From CAYNKA01 sp964397655 (GTDB lineage: Bacteria; Spirochaetota; Spirochaetia; DTKZ01), in the NCBI GenBank assembly GCA_964397655.1, contig CAYNKA010000005.1, positions 248,001 through 312,000 of the forward strand: a DNA stretch of 64,000 nucleotides, in the 5' to 3' direction. The notes beneath the pieces were generated by a model. That model was not told where the DNA came from and searched no databases. It saw only the letters and a program-made list of their open reading frames with translations. Shown one piece after another: positions 1 to 9,315 of this stretch (positions within the stretch are counted from its first letter, which is position 1; every line of letters begins with the position of its first letter). The position numbers were made by a program, and so were the translations under genes.

Positions 1-1
1 G

Positions 2-1171
2 ACCATGGGTCAGAAGGATGCCCTGGTATATATCTCCACGGAGCTGTTTTACACTTGCGTGGAAATGCAGCGAGTATGCTTTCTTTTCAACCAGGCCGAC
101 GTCGCCCTGCTCGACTCCCTGCCGGACGACGAGGAGAAACAGACGGTCAAGGCGGCATTCGACATAATTCGTTCCATGCGGAACGACGTAGTCATGGCCA
201 ACGCATTCAACGCCCTGTTCCAGATAAGAATCAGAATCGGAGCCAACGTCGGGGAGGTCAGCATCGGAAATTTCGGCCCTCCCGGAAGCAAGCACTGGGA
301 CGTGATCGGAATAGCGGTGATCGACGCCAAAAGGATGGAAGCTACGGCTCCGGTCGGCGGACTTAGGATTTCCGAAACCTTCTACAACATCCTTCTCGAA
401 AACGGAATAGTGGACCAATACTATGACGAATTCAAGAAGGAAGCGGTGAAGGTCAACGGCTATTTCAGGAACATTACGCAGGAAGAGCTCTTCTATTTCG
501 GCTCCGTCATCTTGAAGGATAAGAGAAACGTAACCTTCAGGACGTATTCCGTACAGGTGAATCCCAATCTACCGGAGGCGATTCAGGAACAAATCGAGCT
601 GCTTCTCCAAAAAGGCGACATCGGAGCGGAAAAGGTCGTCGAACTTCTTCAGTATTATCGTGGGAATCGTCATGTTATCAAGGCGATTGAGGATCTTTTC
701 CAGAAAAAGGGCATTAAGATAAGAAAGGACGTCATACTTTCCTATCTCGTACCCGACAAGACCCGTATGCTCCTGAAGAAAATGCACGGCGACAAAGTCA
801 GGATGGCGCGATACATGGATACGAGATACAGCCTCTTCGATCTTCTCAAAGCCCTGGGGAACTTCCAAGACAAGCTGAAGATGCCGATGCGTGCCCAGGA
901 ACCTTCGGTCACGTACAAAAATTACAGCCAGTACATCAAGCATCAAATCGGCCAGGTGAACGATCAGTACAAGAGAACCATAAAAAATTCGATCCATAAT
1001 ACCTATTTCTTCCATGTCATATTTCCTCTCGTCTTCAAGAACATCAAGGCAAGCATCCTAGAATATCAGTATAAACTTGCTCACGAGGAGATCTCCGAAG
1101 TTGCGGTCATTGATGAAGTCGACGAAATAGAGGAAGTAGGAGAGATGGAAGAGGCCGAAAGCCTCGGTTGA
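2..1171 (+). CDS. Class III adenylate/guanylate cyclase-like protein, 5' partial
   Basis: The reading frame is open to the left window edge and starts inside a domain, so the N-terminus lies outside; the ATG at 5 is probably internal. Residues about 70-130 resemble the end of a class III nucleotide cyclase domain: a GANVGEVSIGNFG stretch, then VIGIAVIDAKRME followed by PVGGLRIS, matching the family pattern 'VIGDxVNxAaRLE..PGGIxIS'. The Asn of the VNxAxR signature reads Asp here while the Arg is kept, and the usual GD metal motif may be altered (MGQKDA), so activity is uncertain. About 250 residues follow with no domain I recognise, ending in an acidic tail rich in Glu that recalls the repeat protein next door. 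It converges with the minus-strand gene ending at 1190. Alternative: a catalytically dead cyclase-fold sensor. Confidence 0.6.
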   Translation, partial: TMGQKDALVYISTELFYTCVEMQRVCFLFNQADVALLDSLPDDEEKQTVKAAFDIIRSMRNDVVMANAFNALFQIRIRIGANVGEVSIGNFGPPGSKHWDVIGIAVIDAKRMEATAPVGGLRISETFYNILLENGIVDQYYDEFKKEAVKVNGYFRNITQEELFYFGSVILKDKRNVTFRTYSVQVNPNLPEAIQEQIELLLQKGDIGAEKVVELLQYYRGNRHVIKAIEDLFQKKGIKIRKDVILSYLVPDKTRMLLKKMHGDKVRMARYMDTRYSLFDLLKALGNFQDKLKMPMRAQEPSVTYKNYSQYIKHQIGQVNDQYKRTIKNSIHNTYFFHVIFPLVFKNIKASILEYQYKLAHEEISEVAVIDEVDEIEEVGEMEEAESLG

Positions 1172-1189
1172 CGACTCCGTGAAAACCGA

Positions 1190-4100
1190 TTATCGCCTGG
1201 ACTCGGCTATCTTCCGCAGGATGTCTCTGATGTGTTCGGAAGAGAGAATTTCCCGGATACTCAGGAAGAGGAAGCCTTTGTCGTCTTCGAAGGTGATCGG
1301 TATGAAAATCGGGTAGAATTTCGTAGAAACGTCGAGTCCCGGAATGAGACCCTCGATTTCCTTGATCTTCTGAATCGGCCAATCCACCACTACGGCTTTT
1401 CCACTTCCGCGAATGGCGTTGCCGAAATACGGGCCGAATTCGATTTCGGAATTCTTGAATTTCTTTTCGCTCAATCCGACGGAATATCTTCCTTCGAGCC
1501 GTCCCTCGTTCACGATGAGAAGTCCGCAAAAATAGGATGAGAATTTTCGGGAAATATCCACCAACGATTTCGTAATTCCCGTTTCATCCTTACGATACCT
1601 TGAAAAGATCGCTTGGATGTTCAAGAAACCGTTCTCGAACAGGTCCTCCCTTCTTGCAGCCGCCGCAGAGGACGTTTCAGGCTTTTCTTCGGCTCCAATT
1701 TTATCGTGGCTCGAGACGATCTGGTGAATATCGAGCCCCAGATCTCCGAAAAGGTCGTCGATGCCGGTACCAGCGGTCTTCGAAGCGCCTTCGGCTTGAT
1801 CCTTTCCTTCATGCGTTTTGATCACGTCGTTGACCAGATTCCGGAATTCTTCCTTTGCCGCCTTTCCCCGGGAAAACGCCTCTTCTTTGATTACCGCGAC
1901 TCCGTTTTCATCCTCCGTGATCACTTCTGGAGAAAGCGTGATTTCCTGCAAGTTCAAAAATTTCATTCGCTTGAATTCAGACAGACTTGCCAACGAAAGG
2001 GTCCCGGACGGTATTTCCTTTCCCGTCGGCGACCTTGGAAGCGTATGTTGGTTGAACAACTGACGAGAAAAAAGCATGGTCGCTGTGTGCTGGCCCACGG
2101 CTTCAAGAAGAGCTTCTCCTCCTTCCTCAACCAGCTCCAATTCCTCCACCGCCTCGGCTTCCTCGACGCCTTCGGCCTCCTCAACAGCTTCGACTTCTTC
2201 TACCGCCTCGATTTCCTCGACGCCTTCGGCCTCTTCGACAGCTTCGGCCTCTTCGACAGCTTCGGCTTCCTCGACGCCTTCGGCCTCCTCAACAGCTTCG
2301 ACTTCTTCTACCGCCTCGATTTCCTCGACGCCTTCGGCCTCTTCGACAGCTTCGGCCTCTTCGACAGCTTCGGCCTCTTCGACGGCTTCGGCCTCTTCGA
2401 CAGCTTCGGCTTCCTCGACGCCTTCAGCTTCTTCGACTGCCTCAGCTTCTTCTACCGCTACGGCCTCCTCGGCGGCCTCGNNNNNNNNNNNNNNNNNNNN
2501 NNNNNNNNNNNNNNNNNNNNNNNNNNNNNNNNNNNNNNNNNNNNNNNNNNNNNNNNNNNNNNNNNNNNNNNNNNNNNNNNATTTCCTCGACTTCTTCTGC
2601 TTCCTCGACGCCTTCGGCCTCTTCGACAGCTTCGGCTTCCTCGACGCCTTCAGCTTCTTCTACCGCTACGGCCTCCTCGGCGGCCTCGATTTCCTCGACT
2701 TCTTCTGCTTCCTCGACGCCTTCGGCCTCTTCGACAGCTTCGGATTCCTCGACGGCCTCGGATTCCTCGACGGCCTCGATTTCCTCGACCTCTTCTGCTT
2801 CCTCGACAGCTTCGGCCTCCTCGACGCCTTCAGCTTCCTCGACGGCCTCGATTTCCTCGACCTCTATCGGTTTTTTAACTTTATCGGTTTTATCAGCTAT
2901 TCTCTTTTTCTTCGAAGCAACCGCAGGCTTCGCTTCGATGCCCACATGCTGAAGATTGGCTATTACCTTCTCGATAATACCTTCGAGTTTTTCGACATCG
3001 AGGGAGGTAGGACGCTTTTCGATGGCAGCCCGCTTACCGATGACTTGCAGAATTTCATCCCAGCTCTTGTCGACGAGTTCGTCCAGCTTTTGCTGCCTTT
3101 CCTTTTCTACCTTCCCGATCCCTCGTTTTATTTCCCGTTTGACTTCATCTCTGCGCAGCTCGAGATCGGACTGCCATTTTTGCCAATCGATTTCCTCTTT
3201 TCTTTCCAGATACTCTCTCAGCAAGTTTATCTGGAATTTTTTCACCCTTTCGGAAAGCACCAAGGTCGCGTCCTGCTTCAGGTTGAGCAGGAGAAAGATC
3301 AGCAAGAATGAAGAAAGAAAAATGGAAGCAAGAAGAATCATCCTCATGACGGGCTGCATCGCGAAGTCTTTCTCGGACACGAAAATCGCTACTTTTTGTC
3401 CGAAATCAGCAATCTCTCGCTCGAAAAAGAAGAACTTCTCGCCTGTTTCGGTTTGAAAGACGGGCTTTTCCTGTCGCTCGTTTCTCCAATAGGCCGAAAC
3501 GGCCGAAACCACAGCTTCGGTTTTGGTTATTTGGGAACGGAGCATGATCCCTTTATCTTCGATGAAATCGATCTGGTCTCCGCTTTCAATATTTCGGCTC
3601 TTCAACAGGTAATTCTGCAGTCCCCTCTTTGATACATAAAAAAGGCCGTAACCTACATGAGCCTCGTATTGATCAAAAATCTTGTATACGTAAACGAGGT
3701 TTCCGCCGGCCGCATTGATGAAGACTTTCCTGGCGGAAACGCTTTCCGTAAGGATCTTGATAAGCTGTTTTCCCTCGACTTCGTCGAAGAGCTTATATTC
3801 TATGGCGAGTCTGTTTCTCGTTTTGATGTCGGTATCGAGTGTGCTGAAATGAATTCGTTTGAATTCCTTGTCCGTGAATCTCACCGATAGGAGTTGGCTG
3901 TTTTCCTCCAGAAGCTTCCCGAACAGATTCACCCGGTTGAAAATGTTTTCTTGGCTCTGATTCAGAAGAAAAATCGTTTTGACAGTCTCTTCCTTCAAGA
4001 TCGTTTCGAATTTTCTCGTGTTCGCCTCATGAAAATTCGAAATGTCACGAGCGGCAGCATCGAGGTTTTTTTCTATGTCTTTCGTTATCTTTTGATCGTA

Positions 4101-4211
4101 AAACGAGCTCTCGATATAAGAAAAAAGCCCGGAATATGCGAATAGCGCGAAAACGCTGAATATGACTACGGCCAAGAGCAGGCTCAATGAGAGTTTTTGG
4201 ATGCTATTCAT
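1190..4211 (-). CDS. Membrane sensor-like protein with acidic hexapeptide repeat (spans assembly gap)
   Basis: I read this as one gene interrupted only by 100 Ns. The N-terminal part (start 4211) has a membrane segment at residues about 7-30, an extracytoplasmic region of about 260 residues resembling a ligand-sensing double-Cache domain, a second membrane segment near residues 290-310, then a charged coiled coil. From about 2863 down to 2150 it encodes a repeat of about six residues, V-E-E-(A/I/S)-E-(A/G/E). After the repeat about 300 residues follow with a GAF-like C-terminal domain (ending near 1190). The two halves are out of frame across the N run, but the N count is arbitrary, so this is not good evidence for a pseudogene; the same repeat continues in frame on both sides. 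No kinase, cyclase or methyl-accepting signature is visible, so the output is unknown. Confidence 0.65.
2150..2863 (-). repeat. 18-nt-period repeat encoding V-E-E-x-E-x units
   Basis: Both sides of the gap are built from imperfect 18-base units that encode a Glu-rich hexapeptide on the minus strand. The copies differ mainly at synonymous or A/G/I positions. The low complexity leaves the other frames open, which produces long spurious ORFs on the plus strand. The true copy number is unknown because the N run sits inside the array. Confidence 0.85.
2481..2580. other. Assembly gap (100 N)
   Basis: Exactly 100 Ns inside the hexapeptide repeat. The size is a convention, not a measurement. To keep the flanking frames joined, the real missing length must be a multiple of three rather than 100. 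Confidence 0.97.
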
Positions 4212-4400
4212 CCTATTTTCGCGGCTCCCGAGTCATTTTTTCTATGTTACCGTCGAGGCTCGGTTAAAACACTCTACTCAAGCCTCTTCCACTCCATTTT
4301 CAAATATCGGCGCTTTCGAATGTTTAGTATAGAGCTTCCTCGAAAGATGGTTTCATGCTTCTTTTCTTCGAAAACAGTTGGCTTCTGCCAAACAATCGGC

Positions 4401-4429
4401 AAAAAAAAGGTATCTCTTCACGAGATACC
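4401..4429 (-). terminator. Rho-independent terminator after rplQ
   Basis: On the minus strand GGTATCTC, a five-base loop, GAGATACC and then eight Ts. The stem is perfect (8 bp) and sits about 25 bases past the rplQ stop, so it closes the long tuf-to-rplQ transcript. Confidence 0.93.
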
Positions 4430-4453
4430 CTTTTAGCCTGTACCGAATGGAAA

Positions 4454-4903
4454 TCATTTCTCCGCGGAAGCTTCCGTCTTTTGATCTTCCTTCTTGGATA
4501 CTTCTTTCTCTTTTTTATCTTTCTTCGTGGTTTTCTTTTCCTTTATCTTTCTGTCCAAAAGCTCGAGAATGACCATTTCACTCGCGTCACCTTCCCTTCT
4601 TCCGAGCTTGATGATCCTCGTATAACCGCCGGCGCGGGAAACGAATCTGGGACCGATTTCCTTGAAGAGCTTGTCGAGAACCGCTTTGTCCTGAATTCTT
4701 TTCGCGATGATTCTTCTGTTGTGAACCGAATCCTCTTTCGCGCGCGTCACCATTTTTTCAGCAGTCTTCCTGACCTCGAGGGCTTTCGCCTTCGTGGTTT
4801 TTATTCTTTCATACCGAAACAGAGAGGTCACCATGTTCCGATGAAGGGCTTTTCTATGCGCCGATCTTCTTCCGAGAGCGTTAAAACCGATTCTATGCTT
4901 CAT
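4454..4903 (-). CDS. rplQ: 50S ribosomal protein L17
   Basis: Large-subunit protein L17, last gene of the alpha operon. The first 115 residues carry the family sequence (MKHRIGFNALGRRSAHRKA, later HNRRIIAKRIQDKAVL and GGYTRIIKLGRREGDASEM). A 30-residue Lys/Glu tail (KEKKTTKKDKKEKE...) follows the domain, longer than in E. coli; such charged tails vary among bacteria. The start overlaps the end of rpoA by 11 bases, implying translational coupling. A strong terminator lies directly downstream. Confidence 0.97.
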   Translation of the reverse strand: MKHRIGFNALGRRSAHRKALHRNMVTSLFRYERIKTTKAKALEVRKTAEKMVTRAKEDSVHNRRIIAKRIQDKAVLDKLFKEIGPRFVSRAGGYTRIIKLGRREGDASEMVILELLDRKIKEKKTTKKDKKEKEVSKKEDQKTEASAEK

Positions 4904-5951
4904 TGACTTCTTCCTTCTTCTTTTTGACGGTTTTCAGCGCCTTCTTGAGTGCACTGTAATCAGTCATGCCAAGGCTCAAGTTCCATTCCTTCAGCTTTTC
5001 CTTGATCTCCTGAAGGGATTTCTTGCCGAAATTCCTGGTCTTGGCAATGTCCTCCTCCGTCCTCATGGTGAGATCACCGATGCTTCTTATGTTCGCGTTT
5101 TTCAGGCAGTTGCTGGACCGGACCGAGAGCTCGAGTTCCTCGACGGGTGTTTCGAGGAGTTTCTTGATGCTCTCCTCCTCCTCGTCTATATCGCCCTCTC
5201 CTTCCACTTCATCTTCGTCGAAATTGATGAAAATGGTGAAGTGGTCTTTCGCTATCTTAGCCGCCTCGGCGACCGCGTCGTCCGGTTTGATCGATCCGTT
5301 CGTCCAGACCTCGAGAGTCAATTTGTCGTAATCCGAACGCTGCCCTACTCGGGTGTCCTCGATGGAATATTTCACCCTCTGGATCGGTGAAAAAATCGCG
5401 TCGACGGGAATCGTTCCGATGATTTCGATGTATTTTTCGTTCATCTCAGCCGGAACATACCCTCTTCCGAGATCGATCTGGAGTTCCATCTCGAAATTAG
5501 CGTCTTCCATGGTCGTCGCGATGTGAAGATCCTTGCTTATGACCTTGATAGAATCGTCTACCTCGAGATCAGATCCCTTCAGCTCCTTCTTTCCCTTCAC
5601 TTCCAGGATGAGAGTCTTCTGTTCCAAATCGTCCTTCAGAAGAATCTGGAGAATCTTCAAGTTGTTGATAACATCCGGAGTATCTTCCACAACACCGGGA
5701 ATCGCTTCATACTCACTCGAAAGGACGTGCGGAGTACCTTCCTTGTCGTACGTGGTAATTCTTACCGCTGTAACCGCATATCCTTGAATCGACGAGAGCA
5801 ATATTCTCCTCAGAGTGTTGCCGATGGTCGTTCCATAGCCCCGCTCAAAAGGATAAGCGATGAACTTACCATAATTAGGCGTTACTTCGCTGTGCTCAAA
5901 TGTAATACCTTTCGGTCTCTTGAATCCCTTGAGAAGGTTCTTTCGCGCCAT
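4893..5951 (-). CDS. rpoA: DNA-directed RNA polymerase subunit alpha
   Basis: RNA polymerase alpha, which nucleates beta/beta' assembly and contacts promoter UP elements and activators. The N-terminal domain shows YPFERGYGTTIGNTLRRILLSS, written here in part: TIGNTLRRILLSS at about residue 42. The C-terminal domain has VEELELSVRSSNCLKNANI followed by the helix-hairpin-helix segment ARNFGKKSL-like (TRNFGKKSLQEIKEKL). At 352 residues it is slightly longer than the E. coli protein (329), with an acidic linker (EDEVEGEGDIDEEEE) between the domains and a short basic tail. It lies between rpsD and rplQ, the standard bacterial order. Confidence 0.97.
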   Translation of the reverse strand: MARKNLLKGFKRPKGITFEHSEVTPNYGKFIAYPFERGYGTTIGNTLRRILLSSIQGYAVTAVRITTYDKEGTPHVLSSEYEAIPGVVEDTPDVINNLKILQILLKDDLEQKTLILEVKGKKELKGSDLEVDDSIKVISKDLHIATTMEDANFEMELQIDLGRGYVPAEMNEKYIEIIGTIPVDAIFSPIQRVKYSIEDTRVGQRSDYDKLTLEVWTNGSIKPDDAVAEAAKIAKDHFTIFINFDEDEVEGEGDIDEEEESIKKLLETPVEELELSVRSSNCLKNANIRSIGDLTMRTEEDIAKTRNFGKKSLQEIKEKLKEWNLSLGMTDYSALKKALKTVKKKKEEVNEA

Positions 5952-5960
5952 TTACGCTCC

Positions 5961-6596
5961 TCACTTCGAATAAAGCTCAACGATCAATTGCTCTTTGATT
6001 TCCGCCAGATCGGTGAGATCGTTCCTTCTCGGAATCGTTTTCAGGATTCCTACCATGGTGTCCGGATTCACATCCAGCCACGGGGCGACTCCGGATCGGG
6101 TAAACTCTTTCAGACTTTCCTTCAGCGAAAGGAGCTTCTTGCTCTTTTCTTTTATTTCCACCTTGTCGTTCACCTTGAGGACGTACGACGGGATGTTTAC
6201 GCTCTTGCCGTTAACCAGAACGTGGCCGTGAGTAACGAGTTGCTTGGCTTGCTTCCTCGAACAGGCGAACCTCATTCGATAGACGACGTTGTCCAGCCTT
6301 CTCTCGAGCAGCATCATGAGGTTTTCACCCGTTTTGCCGGGCATGTGAAGCGCCTTTTGAAAAGTGATCTTGAACTGTTTTTCCAGCAGGCAGTAGATTC
6401 TCTTGACCTTCTGCTTCTCACGGAGCTGATGACCGTAATCCGAAACCTTCCCGGCTCTGGTCCGCGGCCCCTTTCCGGGAGCAGGTCTTTTCTTGGAAAC
6501 GGGGCAACGACTGCTGAAGCAGCGTTCACCCTTAAGAAACAGCTTGGAATTTTCGGCCCGGCACAATCTGCACTGCGGACCAGTATATCTCGCCAT
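5961..6596 (-). CDS. rpsD: 30S ribosomal protein S4 (zinc-type N-terminus)
   Basis: Primary 16S-binding protein of the small subunit; in E. coli it is also the translational repressor of the alpha operon. The N-terminus has a four-cysteine knuckle (CRLCRAENSKLFLKGERC, then SRC), so this is the zinc-binding C+ form. The S4 RNA-binding domain follows (RLDNVVYRMRFACSRKQAKQLVTHGHVLVNG region, residues about 95-130). 211 residues, normal length. It sits 9 bases upstream of rpoA. Confidence 0.97.
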   Translation of the reverse strand: MARYTGPQCRLCRAENSKLFLKGERCFSSRCPVSKKRPAPGKGPRTRAGKVSDYGHQLREKQKVKRIYCLLEKQFKITFQKALHMPGKTGENLMMLLERRLDNVVYRMRFACSRKQAKQLVTHGHVLVNGKSVNIPSYVLKVNDKVEIKEKSKKLLSLKESLKEFTRSGVAPWLDVNPDTMVGILKTIPRRNDLTDLAEIKEQLIVELYSK

Positions 6597-6611
6597 GTTC
6601 CGTCTTCTCCC

Positions 6612-6992
6612 TTACACTCTTCTCGTCTTCCTGGGCCTGCACCCGTTATGAGGAATCGGCGTAATGTCGCGGATCGATTTTACCTTGAGTCCCAAAGCGC
6701 CGAGCGACCGAATGGCCGATTCTCGTCCTACGCCGGGACCTTTCACGAAAACATGCACCTCACGAAGACCGAAGTCCATGGCTTTCTGAGCCGCGGTTTC
6801 TGCCGTGGACTGCGCGGCGAAGGGGGTGGACTTCTTCGCGCCTCGAAAGCCGAGACCGCCGGCACTCTGCCATGATATTGCGTTTCCGTTCAAATCGGTG
6901 ATGGTAACTATCGTATTATTGAAGGTGGCTTGAATGAACACCTTTCCTTCATATACCGTCTTTTTTTCTTTCTTCTTCTTAACCTTAGCCAA
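6612..6992 (-). CDS. rpsK: 30S ribosomal protein S11
   Basis: Platform protein near the mRNA exit and E site of the small subunit. Recognised from ATFNNTIVTITDLNGNAISW, AGGLGFRGAKKSTPFAAQ and the C-terminal IRDITPIPHNGCRPRKTRRV. 126 residues, typical size, with a short Lys-rich start. It lies between rpsM and rpsD in alpha-operon order, with short spacers on both sides. Confidence 0.97.
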   Translation of the reverse strand: MAKVKKKKEKKTVYEGKVFIQATFNNTIVTITDLNGNAISWQSAGGLGFRGAKKSTPFAAQSTAETAAQKAMDFGLREVHVFVKGPGVGRESAIRSLGALGLKVKSIRDITPIPHNGCRPRKTRRV

Positions 6993-7012
6993 TTATGTCC
7001 CCCTCGTTATTC

Positions 7013-7384
7013 CTACACAGCCTTCTTCTTTCCGGCAACGGTCTTCTTCTTGCCTTTCCTGGTGCGGGCGTTGGTTCTCGTCCTCTGCCCTCTCACCGGA
7101 AGACCCTTTCTATGCCTGAGCCCGCGATAACAGCCTATATCCATGAGCCGCTTGATATTCAAGGAAATTTCCGTGCGGAGTCGTCCTTCTACCTTGTATT
7201 CGTTTTCGATGACGTTCCTGAGTTCGCTGATCTCCTCGGTAGAAAGATCGTTCGCCTTTTTATTCGGATCGATTTTCGTCTTGTCGCAGATCTCTTTGGC
7301 CGTCGTTCTTCCAATACCGAAGATATAGGTCAAAGCCACATAGAGATGCTTGTTGGGAAGGTCAACACCAGCAATACGAGCCAT
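7013..7384 (-). CDS. rpsM: 30S ribosomal protein S13
   Basis: Head protein that contacts the P-site tRNA and forms bridges to the large subunit. The family start MARIAGVDLPNKH, the GIGRTTAKEICDK segment and the basic tail GLRHRKGLPVRGQRTRTNAR are all present. 123 residues. It starts 9 bases after the rpmJ stop, with GGAGG as ribosome-binding site. Confidence 0.97.
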   Translation of the reverse strand: MARIAGVDLPNKHLYVALTYIFGIGRTTAKEICDKTKIDPNKKANDLSTEEISELRNVIENEYKVEGRLRTEISLNIKRLMDIGCYRGLRHRKGLPVRGQRTRTNARTRKGKKKTVAGKKKAV

Positions 7385-7393
7385 GAAATCCTC

Positions 7394-7507
7394 CTACCTC
7401 TGTCGCTGCTTATGTTTCGGATTCTGGCAAATGATCCGCAAAACGCCGCGCCGCTTGATTATTTTGCATTTTTCGCAAATCGGACGAACACTCACCCTTA
7501 CTTTCAT
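7394..7507 (-). CDS. rpmJ: 50S ribosomal protein L36
   Basis: A 37-residue protein: MKVRVSVRPICEKCKIIKRR, then GVLRIICQNPKHKQRQR. The CxxC pair plus Cys-x4-His forms the zinc ribbon, so this is the C+ type of L36. It lies between secY and rpsM, its standard place. The stop is 13 bases past... secY's neighbour order is secY, rpmJ, rpsM on the minus strand; the ATG at 7507 gives the exact family N-terminus. Confidence 0.96.
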   Translation of the reverse strand: MKVRVSVRPICEKCKIIKRRGVLRIICQNPKHKQRQR

Positions 7508-7519
7508 ACGTTTCCTCGT

Positions 7520-8842
7520 TTACAAATTCCGGGACCTGATCTTGCCGCGTTTCACAAGTCCCTCGTGATGATGCATTTTCAGATGCCCTTCAATCTGAGA
7601 CATCGTGTCAAGGTCTACACCGACCATAATCAGCAATGACGTTCCACCCATGAGATAAGCCAGATCCGTGGGAAAGTGAAACAAATGCTGCACGATGGTC
7701 GGAATCACCGCTATGAATGCCAGGAAAAGCGATCCAGGAAGTATAATCCGATTCAGGACTTTAGTAAAGTATTCTTCCATCTTTTCGGATCTGATCCCCG
7801 GAATTGATCCGCCGTTTTCCCTGATGTTCTTCGATATCTCCACCGGATTCAAGCTGACCTGTGTATAGAAATACGCGAAGAAGATGATGAGAAGCGTATA
7901 GAGAACGATGTAAACCGCCCCGTCCGGCCTGAGCCAGTACGAGAAATCCGCGAGCCATTTCACCTGCGATCCGAGGTTGCCCGCTATCTGAAGGGGGAAG
8001 GTGAGGACCGAAGATGCGAAAATGACCGGGATGACCCCGGAGGGATTGATCTTGAAGGGAATGTAGGTGTTCTGAGAACCGTACATCTTTCTCCCGACGA
8101 CTCTTTTCGCATAGTGAACCGGTATCTTTCTCTGGCCTTGTTGTTCGAGGACGACCAGCATGACGACCACCGCGAACATGATCAACACCACGAGCGCGAA
8201 CACGGGATTGAGTTCCTGGGCCTGAATCTTCTTTATCAGGTGGTAGATGGAATCGGGAAGACGCGCGACGATGCCGGCGAAAATGAGGAGCGATATTCCG
8301 TTCCCGATCCCCCGTTGAGTCATCTGCTCTCCCATCCACATGAGAAGAATGGTACCGGTCGTAACCGTGAGCATGGCCAATAACGTGTACGAAAGGGAGC
8401 CCATCGTTATTGCATCGGGAATCCTCGTAGCGTAGACGGTGACCGCGTAGGACTGGATCAGGCAGACTACGACGGTCCCGTAACGGGTATAGCGATGGAT
8501 CTTCTTTCTTCCGCCTTCTTCCTCGGAAATTTTCTTCATGCTCGGAAACACGAGAAGCATGAGCTGCATGATTATGGACATGGAGATATAGGGCATTATG
8601 CCGAGCATGAAAAGGGAGAAGTTCTTGAACGCTCCGCCCGCGAAAAAGTCAAGATAATCGGTGACGGAAATGGCGCCGGACGATTCCTGAGCCATGAAGT
8701 ACAGCTTCAACGCATTGACGTTGATCCCCGGTATCGGCAACGTCGCCCCGAGACGAAATATCGCCAGCATGATGATGGTGAAGAAGATCCTATCCCGAAG
8801 ATCCTTTATCCTGAATATGTCGATAAGAGCGTTGCTAGCCAT
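7520..8842 (-). CDS. secY: Protein translocase subunit SecY
   Basis: The pore-forming subunit of the Sec translocon in the inner membrane, acting with SecE (31184-31363 in this window) and SecG. 440 residues with about ten hydrophobic segments. Recognisable signatures are FRLGATLPIPGIN near the start, MLGIMPYISMSIIMQLM, TQRGIGNGISLLIFAGI and RSEKMEEYFTKVLNRI. It lies between rplO and rpmJ in the spc operon, as in most bacteria. Confidence 0.97.
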   Translation of the reverse strand: MASNALIDIFRIKDLRDRIFFTIIMLAIFRLGATLPIPGINVNALKLYFMAQESSGAISVTDYLDFFAGGAFKNFSLFMLGIMPYISMSIIMQLMLLVFPSMKKISEEEGGRKKIHRYTRYGTVVVCLIQSYAVTVYATRIPDAITMGSLSYTLLAMLTVTTGTILLMWMGEQMTQRGIGNGISLLIFAGIVARLPDSIYHLIKKIQAQELNPVFALVVLIMFAVVVMLVVLEQQGQRKIPVHYAKRVVGRKMYGSQNTYIPFKINPSGVIPVIFASSVLTFPLQIAGNLGSQVKWLADFSYWLRPDGAVYIVLYTLLIIFFAYFYTQVSLNPVEISKNIRENGGSIPGIRSEKMEEYFTKVLNRIILPGSLFLAFIAVIPTIVQHLFHFPTDLAYLMGGTSLLIMVGVDLDTMSQIEGHLKMHHHEGLVKRGKIRSRNL

Positions 8843-8852
8843 GGGGTCTTTC

Positions 8853-9311
8853 CTATTCCTTCCGGTTTTCTTCCGAGATTTTTCCGCCGGCTTTGATGAT
8901 CTTTTCCTTCGCGCTTTCGGATATCGAACGGATTTCGAAGGTCAGCTTTTTTTCGAGCTCTCCTCGACCGAGAATCTTTATCATCGATTCCCTGTTTTTT
9001 ACGATCCCTTTCTGCTTGAGGCTATCGAGGCTGACGATTTCCCCGTCGGCAAACTTAGCGTTGATGATGTCGAGATTGACAGCGACGCTTTCCGTCTTGA
9101 AGGGATAATTCGAGAAGCCGCGACGAGCGATCCGCCTGAAGAGCGGCATCTGTCCGCCTTCGAATCCCGGACGGACTCCGCCGCCCGAACGCGAATTCTG
9201 ACCGTTGCTTCCGCGTCCGGACGTCTTCTGCAGTCGAGTACCCGTACCGCGGCCTACGATTTTTTTCTTTTTCTTCGCTCCGGCCGGTGGTTTTATCGTA
9301 AAATTTTCCAT
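8853..9311 (-). CDS. rplO: 50S ribosomal protein L15
   Basis: Large-subunit assembly protein. The Gly-rich basic N-terminal extension (GRGTGTRLQKTSGRGSNGQN, then SRSGGGVRPGFEGGQMPLFRR) is diagnostic, followed by the globular domain with ILGRGELEKKLTFEI. 152 residues. It follows rpmD by four bases and precedes secY by ten. Confidence 0.96.
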   Translation of the reverse strand: MENFTIKPPAGAKKKKKIVGRGTGTRLQKTSGRGSNGQNSRSGGGVRPGFEGGQMPLFRRIARRGFSNYPFKTESVAVNLDIINAKFADGEIVSLDSLKQKGIVKNRESMIKILGRGELEKKLTFEIRSISESAKEKIIKAGGKISEENRKE

Positions 9312-9315
9312 AATG

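Noticed and set aside
1613..3311. Long plus-strand ORFs over the repeat region
   Set aside because: They are frame shadows of the low-complexity hexapeptide repeat on the minus strand and read through the N gap.
1190..4211. Pseudogene by frameshift
   Set aside because: The frame change coincides with an N run of arbitrary length and the repeat continues on both sides.
4212..4400. Promoter for the sensor-like gene (TATACT near 4330)
   Set aside because: A -10-like hexamer is present but no acceptable -35 at 16-18 bases could be found.
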